Assembly (NCBI GenBank): GCA_050014415.1
Contig: JBEKDJ010000341.1
Location: 1 to 7,191, forward strand
Direction: 5' to 3'
Source of the DNA: JBEKDJ01 sp050014415
GTDB lineage: Bacteria; Desulfobacterota; BSN033; UBA1163
DNA length: 7,191 nucleotides
Shown here: positions 1 to 6,056 of the stretch, piece by piece
How the letters are laid out: the number at the start of each line of letters is the position of its first letter
Position numbering within the stretch: the first letter of the stretch is position 1
Program-made: the position numbers and the translations under genes
The notes under the pieces: model-generated
Database searches by the model: none
What the model saw: only the letters and a program-made list of their open reading frames with translations
What the model was told of the DNA's origin: nothing

Positions 1-540
1 GCAAAACTCTTCGATCGTGTCTATGAAGCATTCGGGAAACTCGACGTTCTGATCAATAATGCGGGTATTAATCGAGACAAGGCGTTTATTGAAATGTCAG
101 ATGATGAGTGGGACACCGTCATTTCGACTATTCTAACAGGTACATTTCTGTGTTCACATGAGTTTGCCCGACGTTATGAGGGCACCACAGGCAACATTAT
201 CAATATGGGTGCGGTTACAGCGATCAAAGGCCGGAAGAACGGAGCGAACTATTGCAGTGCCCGAGCGGGTGTGTTGGCCTTAACCAAGTGCATGGCATTA
301 GAGTTAGCCCCAAATATTCGAGTGAATACCGTTACGCCGGGACGGATTGATACGAAAGAATTGCGAGCGCGGTATGGATTTGATGAAGCGCACAATCGGA
401 GCCGTTATGAACAAGATATACCTTTGGCAAGAATGGGAAAACCTGAAGATATCGCCACGATGATGCTATTTCTGGTCGAATCAGGGAAGTATATCACCGG
501 ACAGAATTTCTTTGTAGACGGCGGACTATTCATGCGGTAA
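1..540 (+). CDS. Short-chain dehydrogenase/reductase (SDR) family protein, 5'-truncated, non-canonical active site
   Basis: The frame is open from base 1, so the start and the N-terminal GxxxGxG nucleotide-binding loop lie outside the window. The visible 179 residues are about three quarters of a classical SDR (about 250). Seen: the NNAG motif (residues 19-22 of the visible part), the YxxxK region at 84-88, the RVNTVTPGRIDT segment after it, and the usual C-terminal GQNFFVDGG. By family this should be a soluble NAD(P)H-dependent oxidoreductase resembling FabG. However, aligned by eye to FabG, the tetrad Asn is Ile44, the catalytic Ser is Ala71 and the Lys of YxxxK is Arg88; only Tyr84 remains. 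It may therefore be a divergent enzyme, a binding protein or an inactive paralogue. The substrate is unknown. A hairpin follows the stop codon. SDR fold is confident; activity is doubtful. Confidence 0.9.
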   Translation, partial: AKLFDRVYEAFGKLDVLINNAGINRDKAFIEMSDDEWDTVISTILTGTFLCSHEFARRYEGTTGNIINMGAVTAIKGRKNGANYCSARAGVLALTKCMALELAPNIRVNTVTPGRIDTKELRARYGFDEAHNRSRYEQDIPLARMGKPEDIATMMLFLVESGKYITGQNFFVDGGLFMR

Positions 541-552
541 TGCCAACCAACC

Positions 553-587
553 ACCGGATGAATCCGACTGGCGGGGATTCTGCCGGT
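553..587 (+). terminator. Hairpin just after the SDR stop, possible terminator
   Basis: Two nested inverted repeats form one hairpin. ACCGG (553-557) pairs with CCGGT (583-587); after a 2x2 internal loop, GAATCC (560-565) pairs with GGATTC (575-580) around a 9-base loop. It starts 12 bases after the SDR stop, where a terminator would be expected. No T run follows, so it is not a classical intrinsic terminator. It could instead stabilise the 3' end of the message. The rest of the 541-685 gap shows nothing I recognise except the ribosome site of the next gene. Confidence 0.35.
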
Positions 588-685
588 TTAGAGGGTGTCC
601 TCTGTCCCCGAGGGTCTTCCTGGTTTCAGTAGGTTGTCTCAGCCCACCTACCAGCAGCTTACCCGGAACATGATGAGGGTGCGAT

Positions 686-1465
686 ATGATCTTTAATTGG
701 GATGTTTCAAGGTACGCCACTTTTTCCAACTTACAAGCGGAACCGGGGTATCTACTGATGGATGCTCTGCACCTCCAATCTTGTGAGAGAGTTTTGGACC
801 TCGGATATGGAATCGGCAATTTGACTTTCGACTTAGCGTCTCGCTGTCGGGAGGGTTTTGTCCTTGGCATCGATGCTTCTGCCTCAATGATCAACCAAGC
901 CCAAACGAGGGCGAAGGGTATTTCAAATATCGAATTCCGTGTTCTAAATGCGACACAGATTGAGTTTCAGCAAAAATTTGATGTGGTTTTTTCAAATTCG
1001 ACTTTACATTGGATTATTGAGGGTGAAAAGATTCTTACTGACATCAAGAAAGCCTTGAAACCCTGAGGGCGTATTGGATTGCAATTCCCGCTGCTCAATG
1101 ATCATCACCCACTCGTTACACATGTTCAAAAAGTAATTCATTTGCTTAATCTGGAGAGTTACTACTACAAGTGGAGGTTCCCCTGGTTTGTCACGACAGC
1201 ACGGGATTACCTTGCTCTTTTACAGTCTGTCGGATATCAGAGTACCATGGTGAAGAAAGTGCAAACATCATTCAGATTTAAAGCGGCGTCAGAAGCTTAT
1301 GATTTCCTTGATACAGTCGGCGTAGGTCTTTATCTGACTCCCCTGGAGGTAGCTCAGTCACAATGCTTCAAACAGAGATTATACGAGGAACTTGAACGGG
1401 CCAACACAGGCGAAGGCATACATTTTCAGTTTGAGCGGATATTTGCACTCGGTTCAGTTTCATAA
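686..1465 (+). pseudogene. SAM-dependent methyltransferase (Tam/BioC-like), interrupted by an in-frame TGA
   Basis: One reading frame of 259 residues, broken by TGA at 1064-1066 (codon 127). The start ATG has GAGGG (675-679) six bases upstream. The first half has a class I methyltransferase fold: an FNWDVSRYATF opening like trans-aconitate methyltransferase, SAM motif I VLDLGYGIGN (36-45), acidic Asp63 in GIDAS, and FDVVFSNSTLHW (98-109). The stop falls inside the usual KPGGR motif: KP is followed by TGA, then GGG CGT (Gly-Arg), so one G-to-T change of GGA explains it. The second half (from about 1067) carries the family's C-terminal region in the same frame and ends with an FERIFALG segment resembling the Tam C-terminus. 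Total length matches Tam (about 252). The A+T-rich composition differs from the genes downstream. Most likely a recent pseudogene or a sequencing error; a truncated protein of 126 residues would lack the substrate-binding part. The substrate cannot be assigned. Confidence 0.85.
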
Positions 1466-1512
1466 TGATCTTCAACATGATGGAACGATCCGGATTCTTA
1501 GACTACACCATC

Positions 1513-1519
1513 AAAGGAG
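1513..1519 (+). promoter_or_regulatory. Shine-Dalgarno that sets the YCII gene start
   Basis: AAAGGAG lies seven bases before the ATG at 1527. It favours this start over an in-frame ATG at 1392, which would lie inside the methyltransferase reading frame. Confidence 0.75.
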
Positions 1520-1526
1520 AATTCTC

Positions 1527-1868
1527 ATGTACGTCGCTAATCCATTGCAGAAACCAGATAACGTTTACATGTACACGCTCCATCCGACACGCTCGGCCAT
1601 GCTGACGCAGGGGCCAACGGAGGCCGAAAAAGCCCTTGCCGCACAGCACTGGGCCTATTCGCAGGATCTGCTCGCGAAAAAGGTCGTGATTTTCGGGGGC
1701 CGTACTCTTGTCACGAACGAAGATAGCTTCGCAATCGTGGTCATCCAAACAAGATCGGAGGAAGAAGCGCGGGCAATCATGGAAGGGGATCCGGCCGTTA
1801 AAGGAGGATTATTTCGTGCCCGTTTGTTTCCCTACGAACCAATGCTGATTGGAGCATGGCCCGAGTAG
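1527..1868 (+). CDS. YCII-family (YciI-like) protein
   Basis: A 113-residue single-domain protein. The start is chosen for the strong AAAGGAG seven bases upstream and because the product then has YCII length. Visible family features: an early strand (VYMYTLHPTR), a helix holding His41 (AAQHWAYSQDLL), a GG turn, then the signature EEARAIMEGDPAVKGGLF (79-96) with Asp88, and a final FPYEPMLIG strand. YCII domains adopt a ferredoxin-like fold; the conserved His and Asp are proposed as active-site residues, and one characterised member, TftG, is a dehydrochlorinase. Most members have no known role, and I cannot name the reaction here. It begins 61 bases after the methyltransferase stop and ends just before a strong hairpin with a T run, so it is probably the last gene of its transcript. 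No signal peptide; cytoplasmic. Confidence 0.85.
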   Translation: MYVANPLQKPDNVYMYTLHPTRSAMLTQGPTEAEKALAAQHWAYSQDLLAKKVVIFGGRTLVTNEDSFAIVVIQTRSEEEARAIMEGDPAVKGGLFRARLFPYEPMLIGAWPE

Positions 1869-1872
1869 ATAT

Positions 1873-1917
1873 AAGCCTAGCCTGCCAACTCCTTCTTGCC
1901 CAGAAGCTAGGCTTTTT
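1873..1917 (+). terminator. Rho-independent terminator after the YCII gene
   Basis: A perfect 9-bp inverted repeat, AAGCCTAGC (1873-1881) with GCTAGGCTT (1906-1914), followed directly by more T residues (the run of T is 1913-1917). It starts five bases after the YCII stop codon. The 24-base loop is longer than usual for an intrinsic terminator. It also shows that the acetyltransferase reading frame upstream of about 1920 is not coding. Confidence 0.7.
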
Positions 1918-1957
1918 ATCGTTCGCTGAAGCCCAACGTTATTCGTCGATAAAGACA

Positions 1958-2437
1958 ATGCAAACTGGCACCAGCAATTCGAATCAACACAAAGGGTCCA
2001 TTCGTCTCGCAATGGCAAGTGATGGTTCCGCAGTATCGAAATGTATCAACGAAGCTTACTCCAAATATATCGATCGCCTGGGCAAGAAACCGGCGCCGAT
2101 GCTTGCGGATTATCCAGAATTAATTGCCCGGCAGATCGTCTACGTTATCGGAAGCGAGCTAGAGATGCGCGCCGTTATGGTCCTGTTTCGCGAGGACAAT
2201 CACATGCACCTTGGGAACCTCGCTGTGGACCCAGATTACCAGAGGCGTGGTCTGGGGCTCGCTATGATGAGATTCGCGGAGGAGTTGGCGATCTCGAACG
2301 GCTTAAGGGAGATAAGGTTATTCACCAATGTTCTGATGACCGAGAACCTCGACTACTATTCCAAGATTGGCTACTTCGAGTACGATCGTCGCACAGAGGA
2401 TGGCTACGACCGAGTCTTCATGAAGAAGAAGTTGTAA
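1958..2437 (+). CDS. GNAT-family N-acetyltransferase
   Basis: A 159-residue protein from ATG 1958. An in-frame ATG at 1856 would overlap the YCII gene and read through the terminator hairpin, so it is rejected. ATG 2012 would cut into the first strand (SIRLAMASDG). The ribosome site for 1958 is weak (AAAGA two to three bases away), so the start is uncertain. GNAT features: the N-terminal strand at 14-20, the acetyl-CoA pyrophosphate-binding motif A LAVDPDYQRRGLGLAMM (88-104) with the Q/RxxGxG pattern at Gln95-Gly100, and motif B NLDYYSKIGY (130-139). The family transfers an acetyl group from acetyl-CoA to an amine on a small molecule or protein; the acceptor here is unknown. It stands alone: 89 bases after the YCII gene with a terminator between, and 147 bases before the next start. 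Confidence 0.88.
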   Translation: MQTGTSNSNQHKGSIRLAMASDGSAVSKCINEAYSKYIDRLGKKPAPMLADYPELIARQIVYVIGSELEMRAVMVLFREDNHMHLGNLAVDPDYQRRGLGLAMMRFAEELAISNGLREIRLFTNVLMTENLDYYSKIGYFEYDRRTEDGYDRVFMKKKL

Positions 2438-2481
2438 TGCGGCATCGCAAGAGCAACCACCACACGCGAGCCCGACACACG

Positions 2482-2534
2482 GCTGGAGGGAACCAGCGGG
2501 GAGGTGACTCATCTTGGCCGGGCGGCTCGGCCGC
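2482..2534 (+). other. Two hairpins in the leader of the NTF2-like gene
   Basis: Two perfect short stem-loops: GCTGG (2482-2486) with CCAGC (2493-2497), loop AGGGAA; and GCGGC (2522-2526) with GCCGC (2530-2534), loop TCG. They lie in the 147-base G+C-rich gap between the acetyltransferase and the next gene. No T run follows either one. They may be an ill-defined terminator for the upstream gene or leader structure for the downstream one; in G+C-rich DNA such short stems also occur by chance. Confidence 0.25.
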
Positions 2535-2570
2535 TGGCAGCTCAGCCATGTCGTTGGCCACCCCATACCG

Positions 2571-2577
2571 AAAGGAG
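2571..2577 (+). promoter_or_regulatory. Shine-Dalgarno that sets the NTF2-like gene start
   Basis: AAAGGAG seven bases before ATG 2585. It supports this start over the in-frame GTG at 2504, which would add 27 residues unlike the family. Confidence 0.75.
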
Positions 2578-2584
2578 CAAACCC

Positions 2585-3202
2585 ATGGTAAAGGATCTGA
2601 CTGCTGATAAGCTGGCGATCCGCGAGACGGTAGAGAACTGGGCAGTGTGGCGCGACGCCGGCGATTGGGAGCGCTTTGCCACAGTCTGGCATTTGGACGG
2701 CTGGATGACCGCCACCTGGTTCCAGGGACCGGCACGAGAATTCATCGAAGTGAGCCGCGAGGGTTTCAATAAGGGCGTTAGCATCCTCCACTTTCTCGGC
2801 GGATGGACATGTGAGATCGTTGGTGCTCGCGCAATCTCGCAGACCAAGATGACGATCAACCAGCGGGCGCCATTGGAGGGTGTTCTGGTCGACGTCGTGT
2901 GCACCGGGCGCTTTTACGACTTCTTTGAGAAACGCGAGGGCCGCTGGGGCATTGTCCGGCGGCAGCCGATCTACGAAAAGGACCGGCTTGATCCCCTCGA
3001 CCCGTCAGCGGTTCTCAAGCTCGACAAGGAATGGCTCGCCTGTTTTCCTGAAGGTTACCGGCACCTTGGCTATCTTCAGTCGAAGAACGGATTTAATGTC
3101 AAAACTGATCTACCGGGCTTACGCGGTCCTGCCGTAGAGAAGCTTTACGCCGAGGGCAAGGCATGGCTAGCGGGCTCCGCCCGACCCGGCGAACCCCTCT
3201 GA
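2585..3202 (+). CDS. SnoaL-like / NTF2-fold family protein (205 aa)
   Basis: The N-terminal 130 or so residues match the SnoaL-like NTF2 superfamily (the SnoaL_4 type in my judgement): helix LAIRETVENWAVWRDAGDWERF (10-31), strands around FLGGWTCEIVGARAISQTKMTI (70-91), and a final GRFYDFFEKREGRWGIVRRQP (108-128). The cone-shaped fold has a central pocket; in scytalone dehydratase and ring-hydroxylating dioxygenase beta subunits related folds hold or isomerise hydrophobic small molecules. Possible pocket residues are Asp27, His69 and Arg125, placed by analogy only. The tail (about 131-205) includes a charged LDPLDP segment and extends beyond the usual domain length. There is no signal peptide. 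Substrate and catalytic status are unknown. The next gene on the same strand is 244 bases away, so linkage to it is uncertain. Confidence 0.8.
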   Translation: MVKDLTADKLAIRETVENWAVWRDAGDWERFATVWHLDGWMTATWFQGPAREFIEVSREGFNKGVSILHFLGGWTCEIVGARAISQTKMTINQRAPLEGVLVDVVCTGRFYDFFEKREGRWGIVRRQPIYEKDRLDPLDPSAVLKLDKEWLACFPEGYRHLGYLQSKNGFNVKTDLPGLRGPAVEKLYAEGKAWLAGSARPGEPL

Positions 3203-3446
3203 ATGCTTCGTCTAACTCGCCGACTCAGGCGAACGCCTGCCAAGAGCCGCACGCCGATAGCCTCCAACACACGCCTCGAGAATCACCTCAAATGCGATTA
3301 GCGGGGATTTCAGGGGAGAACTCGTTAGCATTCCCATATCGACAGGAAAGCAGAAGATATATTAAGATTGAAGTGGTACCAGTAGAAGGAGTCATAAGGG
3401 GGGCAGAAGGAAGGGTGGAAGTGAAGAAGATCAAGAAAGGAACAAC
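3203..3446 (+). other. Intergenic stretch: small hairpin, then purine-rich tract
   Basis: No recognisable gene family. CAGGC (3226-3230) and GCCTG (3235-3239) form a perfect stem with loop GAAC, 23 bases after the upstream stop and without a T run. From about 3340 the + strand turns strongly purine-rich; 39 of 46 bases at 3401-3446 are A or G. The tract ends in the ribosome site AAAGGA (3436-3441) of the adenylate-forming enzyme. A possible 52-residue ORF is listed separately. Confidence 0.5.
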
Positions 3447-3450
3447 ATGA
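3292..3450 (+). CDS. Possible small ORF (52 aa) overlapping the next start by ATGA
   Basis: ATG 3292 opens 52 codons ending in a TGA that overlaps the following gene's ATG as ATGA, an arrangement typical of translational coupling. The product is basic at its C-terminus (KKIKKG) with an alternating hydrophobic stretch (YIKIEVVPVEGVI) that could be beta strand. No Shine-Dalgarno is visible before 3292 and I recognise no family. It could equally be chance reading of the purine-rich leader or the tail of a decayed gene. Weakly supported. Confidence 0.25.
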   Translation: MRLAGISGENSLAFPYRQESRRYIKIEVVPVEGVIRGAEGRVEVKKIKKGTT

Positions 3451-4808
3451 ACGTCGATACATCCGGCAAACATTCATTTGCGGCGACCTCACGCTACGCG
3501 CCGCGCTATCCCGAGCGCTGCGACGAGGCTCTTGATGAAGCGTTATTCTCCACGCAGGCGTATGACACGTGGCGCATGTTGGACCCCGGGCCTGCTTCGC
3601 CCGTATTCTCTCGCTTTGCGGCGCTGCCAGCACTGACCAAACGAGCGCTGCGCGCACGCGGTCCCCAGGGATTCGTGCCCCATGGTCGTGATATCGCCGA
3701 GGGACTAACCAGTCATGAGATCGAGTTGGTCGCAACGAGTGGCGCAACGGGCGATCAGGTCACGAATGTCTGGTATCAACCCTGGTGGAACGCTTCCGAG
3801 GCGGCATCCTGGCAATTGAATGCTCACGCTCGTGCTGTGGCCACCGGTGCGCACCGCGAGGCGATCCTCACAAGCCCCTGGTGTGCCGGGTTTCCCTGTG
3901 AAGACGGTTACTTGACGATGGAGCAACGCACCTTGGGACGCTTCCTCTACTTGAGCGAGCGCTTCGATCCGAGCTCCTGGAGCAGCGACCTGATGGACCG
4001 AATGGTGAATGAGCTCAATACCTTCAGACCGGTCGTCCTTGAGGCGAACCCGTCATTTCTGGCCAGGCTCTCACGCCATATCATCAGGCGCCGGATGCGC
4101 GTGCATTCGCCGGCCCTCATCGTCCTGACGTACGAGAATCCCTCGGTCCTGCATCGCCGCCAGATCAGTCAGGCGTTCGATGCGCCTATTGCCAGCTCTT
4201 ATGGTGCGACCGAGGCAGGGTATGTGTTCATGGAGTGCGAGGCCGGGCGCTTGCACCAGGTGACCGCATCCTGCCATGTGGATTTCCTGCCCTTTTCGCC
4301 CGAGCATGGCGGGCCGGATTTAGGGCGTATCCTCGTCACCGTCTTTGACAACCCCTGGCGCTCCCTGGTACGCTTCGATGTCGGTGATGTCGTGCGGCTG
4401 GACGGACATGCTCCCTGCCCCTGCGGCCGACATGAGGGATTGGCCCTGAAGTCGGTGGAGGGCCGTACGGTACACCTTACACTGACGCCAGAGGGCCGGG
4501 CGGTGACGCAAGCCACTGTCGATCATGCCCTCGGCTCCGTCGCAGGGCTGGTGGAATACCAGGTCCTCCAAGTAGGCCCCTCGGCCTACCATCTGCGCTT
4601 CGCGGCCGAGGGAGGCGCCCCGCGACTCGTGGCTGGCGCAGCCTGCGAAGCACTCCAGACAGTGTATGGGGCGGCGGCTGTTATCACTGCGGAGCCCGTC
4701 GAAGCGATTGCTCCCGACCCGCCGGGTAAGTACTGCCTGTCTAGGATGATCGAGCCCATCGATCCCCATGCGCTGCTCGACGAGGAGTATGCTCCAAGAA
4801 TTTCCTGA
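3447..4808 (+). CDS. PaaK/CapK-type adenylate-forming enzyme (phenylacetate-CoA ligase family)
   Basis: A 453-residue protein, the usual family length. Start ATG 3447 follows AAAGGA by five bases. Seen: LPxLTK-like PALTKRALR (61-69); the phosphate-binding loop TSGATGD (97-103), variant of TSGTTG; SSYGATEAG (250-258), the A5 motif that contacts adenine and carries Glu256; RFDVGDVVRL (309-318), the ribose-binding Asp region; CPCGRHEGLALKSVEGR (324-340), the CxCGR signature of the PaaK/CapK branch; and a C-terminal small domain ending in PGKY with Lys428. The family activates a carboxylic acid with ATP to an acyl-AMP, then usually forms a CoA thioester. Context gives no phenylacetate pathway genes, so phenylacetate is not claimed as substrate; CapK-type members act in capsule or natural product biosynthesis. 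The S51-like gene follows after 12 bp. Its G+C-rich composition differs from the methyltransferase region. Cytoplasmic, no signal peptide. Confidence 0.87.
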   Translation: MNVDTSGKHSFAATSRYAPRYPERCDEALDEALFSTQAYDTWRMLDPGPASPVFSRFAALPALTKRALRARGPQGFVPHGRDIAEGLTSHEIELVATSGATGDQVTNVWYQPWWNASEAASWQLNAHARAVATGAHREAILTSPWCAGFPCEDGYLTMEQRTLGRFLYLSERFDPSSWSSDLMDRMVNELNTFRPVVLEANPSFLARLSRHIIRRRMRVHSPALIVLTYENPSVLHRRQISQAFDAPIASSYGATEAGYVFMECEAGRLHQVTASCHVDFLPFSPEHGGPDLGRILVTVFDNPWRSLVRFDVGDVVRLDGHAPCPCGRHEGLALKSVEGRTVHLTLTPEGRAVTQATVDHALGSVAGLVEYQVLQVGPSAYHLRFAAEGGAPRLVAGAACEALQTVYGAAAVITAEPVEAIAPDPPGKYCLSRMIEPIDPHALLDEEYAPRIS

Positions 4809-4820
4809 GGAAGAACACGT

Positions 4821-5609
4821 ATGGACAGAACTCTTGGGCCAGTGCCCGTCTATCTTCTGGCAGGCGGACGCAGCTCGCTCCGCAAAGGCAGAGACCCACT
4901 GCTGATGCGGATTCTGGCGAGTTGTGGCGTCCCCCATCCATCAATCGCCTATGTCGGCGCTGCCAGCGGTGACAGCCGGCCCTTCTTCTTGATGATCTCG
5001 GGCTATTTGCGCGCGTGCGGCGCAGGACATGTTACCCTCGCCCCGCTGGTTGGCAAGCGAGCAAAGCTCGACAAGGCCAGAGCAACCCTGGAGTCGGCGG
5101 ACATGGTCTTCATCAGCGGTGGCGACGTCGAGGCGGGGATGGAGGTCTTGGAGGAACGGCAGATCCTGCCTTTGCTCCGCGAGCTTTTCGAGAAGGGCAA
5201 GCCTTTCTTCGGCACCTCGGCGGGGAGCATTATGCTTGCCTGGCAATGGGTGCGTTGGGAAGACCCCGATGACGATACCACAGCGAGTCTACTTCCCTGC
5301 ATGGGGTTTGCACCGATCGTCTGCGACACGCACGGCGAAACAGAAGGGTGGGAGGAGTTGCACACTCTGCTGCGGTTGTCCCCGGAAGGGACGCAGGGAC
5401 GCCTGGTTATGGCATCCCAGCAGGGGCCGGGCTGTGTGTTCACCCCGATGGCACACTGGAGGCGCTCGGTGCTCCGGTACACTGCTACGCCCACAGCGGT
5501 GGCAGAGTGGTGCGTAACGCTGATCTACTACCAAGCGTCGTCGCATGAAAGAGAAAGATCGAGGAGGCTCCCCTTTTGTCTTATCACCTCGATAAGCAAT
5601 AGAGGCTGA
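4821..5609 (+). CDS. Peptidase S51 / type 1 glutamine amidotransferase-like protein, C-terminus frameshifted
   Basis: The open frame encodes 262 residues. Start ATG 4821 has GAGGAAG (4807-4813) seven bases upstream, overlapping the previous stop codon. The core matches the PepE/cyanophycinase superfamily: YLLAGG near the start, FISGGD (97-102), the nucleophile elbow GTSAGS (131-136) with Ser133, acidic WEDPDDD (146-152), and His171 in HGETEG, matching the Ser-His-Asp/Glu set of S51 peptidases. After residue 191 the frame is lost: an 8-bp tandem duplication at 5387-5402 shifts reading, and the last 70 or so residues do not resemble the family. Removing one copy gives PEGTPGYGIPAGAGLCVHPD, a normal family segment, and a 239-residue protein ending at TGA 5546-5548. 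PepE cleaves Asp-X dipeptides and cyanophycinase cleaves cyanophycin; the substrate here is unknown. It is probably co-translated with the upstream adenylate-forming enzyme. The present product may be unstable, or the gene a fresh pseudogene. Confidence 0.85.
   Translation: MDRTLGPVPVYLLAGGRSSLRKGRDPLLMRILASCGVPHPSIAYVGAASGDSRPFFLMISGYLRACGAGHVTLAPLVGKRAKLDKARATLESADMVFISGGDVEAGMEVLEERQILPLLRELFEKGKPFFGTSAGSIMLAWQWVRWEDPDDDTTASLLPCMGFAPIVCDTHGETEGWEELHTLLRLSPEGTQGRLVMASQQGPGCVFTPMAHWRRSVLRYTATPTAVAEWCVTLIYYQASSHERERSRRLPFCLITSISNRG
5387..5402 (+). repeat. 8-bp tandem duplication causing a frameshift
   Basis: Two adjacent exact copies of AGGGACGC, at 5387-5394 and 5395-5402, inside the S51-like gene. 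Eight bases shift the frame by two. The family's C-terminal sequence resumes immediately after the second copy in the other frame (PGYGIPAGAG from 5402) and ends at 5548. Such a duplication typically arises by replication slippage. Confidence 0.85.
5580..5596 (+). other. Short hairpin near the end of the S51-like gene
   Basis: CTTATC (5580-5585) pairs with GATAAG (5591-5596) around loop ACCTC. It lies 31 bases after the ancestral stop at 5548 but still inside the present reading frame, which fits its being originally intergenic. There is no T run after it, and it may be chance. Confidence 0.25.
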
Positions 5610-5664
5610 TTTGAGAAATGAAGTTTGGAATATGACCCCAAGGAAATGACCACGAGGAGACAAT

Positions 5665-6048
5665 ATGCAACCATCCCTCGAAGCCAACAAGAAAACGGTT
5701 GAGAAGTTCTACGACCTCTTGATCAACAAGAAAGATTTTGAATCTGCTTCAGAATACATCGGGGGCCGATACACCCAGCATAACCCCTTGGTGGCAGACG
5801 GTCCGGAGGGCCTAAGAGCTTTTGTCGACTTCCTAAGATCGAATTACCCAGACGCAAGAAGCGAAATCAAGAGATCCTTCGCGGACGGTGCCTATGTCAT
5901 TCTCCACGTGCACTCGATACGCGTCCCAAACACGCGAGGTCGCGCAATCATCGAAATATTCAAGCTGGAAAACGGCAAAATCGTCGAGCACTGGGACACG
6001 ATTCAAGACATTCCGGAAACATCCGCCAATCCCCACGGAATGTTCTGA
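5665..6048 (+). CDS. SnoaL-like polyketide cyclase family protein (NTF2 fold, 127 aa)
   Basis: A complete 127-residue single domain. ATG 5665 has GAGGAG (5654-5659) five bases upstream. Family marks: helix TVEKFYDLL (11-19), YTQHNPLVADGPEGLRAF (36-53) with the His39-Asn40-Pro41 core, a central VILHVHS strand (78-84), and the characteristic end IVEHWDTIQDIPE (106-118) followed by the NPHGMF tail. SnoaL proper closes a ring in polyketide antibiotics, using an acid/base Asp in a cone-shaped pocket; small stand-alone homologues like this one are widespread, and most have no known substrate. Tyr36, His39 and the HWD motif (109-111) line the expected pocket. No polyketide synthase is present, so a role in polyketide biosynthesis is not supported. 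It is separate from the other NTF2-fold gene at 2585-3202, with little visible similarity. It ends eight bases from the kinase stop. Confidence 0.9.
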   Translation: MQPSLEANKKTVEKFYDLLINKKDFESASEYIGGRYTQHNPLVADGPEGLRAFVDFLRSNYPDARSEIKRSFADGAYVILHVHSIRVPNTRGRAIIEIFKLENGKIVEHWDTIQDIPETSANPHGMF

Positions 6049-6056
6049 TGACGCGT

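Noticed and set aside
1064..1066. TGA as selenocysteine or reassigned glycine
   Set aside because: The family has Gly here, not a redox Cys; no convincing downstream SECIS stem was seen, and TGA serves as the ordinary stop of several genes in the window.
1931..1937. GCCCAAC, a match to the attC inverse core, near the acetyltransferase start
   Set aside because: No GTTRRRY partner at a suitable distance; a seven-base degenerate match is expected by chance.
2041..2607. 188-residue + strand ORF in another frame of the acetyltransferase
   Set aside because: Arg/Gly/His-rich low-quality sequence, overlapping a clear GNAT domain and the leader of the next gene.
3210..3328. GTCTAAC at 3210-3216 and GTTAG at 3324-3328, suggestive of an integron attC site ending a gene cassette
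   Set aside because: The second box is GTTAGCA, which breaks the GTTRRRY pattern, and I see no paired inner boxes between them. The other gene junctions here show no such sites.
4320..4937. 205-residue ORF on the - strand
   Set aside because: It is antisense to the adenylate-forming enzyme and the S51-like gene, both of which have clear family motifs; long opposite-strand frames are common in G+C-rich DNA.
5029..5517. 162-residue + strand ORF in another frame of the S51-like gene
   Set aside because: Very Arg/Ser/Trp-rich shadow; the S51 motifs including GTSAGS lie in the other frame.
5611..5636. TTGAGA and TATGAC as a promoter for the second SnoaL-like gene
   Set aside because: The spacing is only 14 bases and the second box is a poor match.
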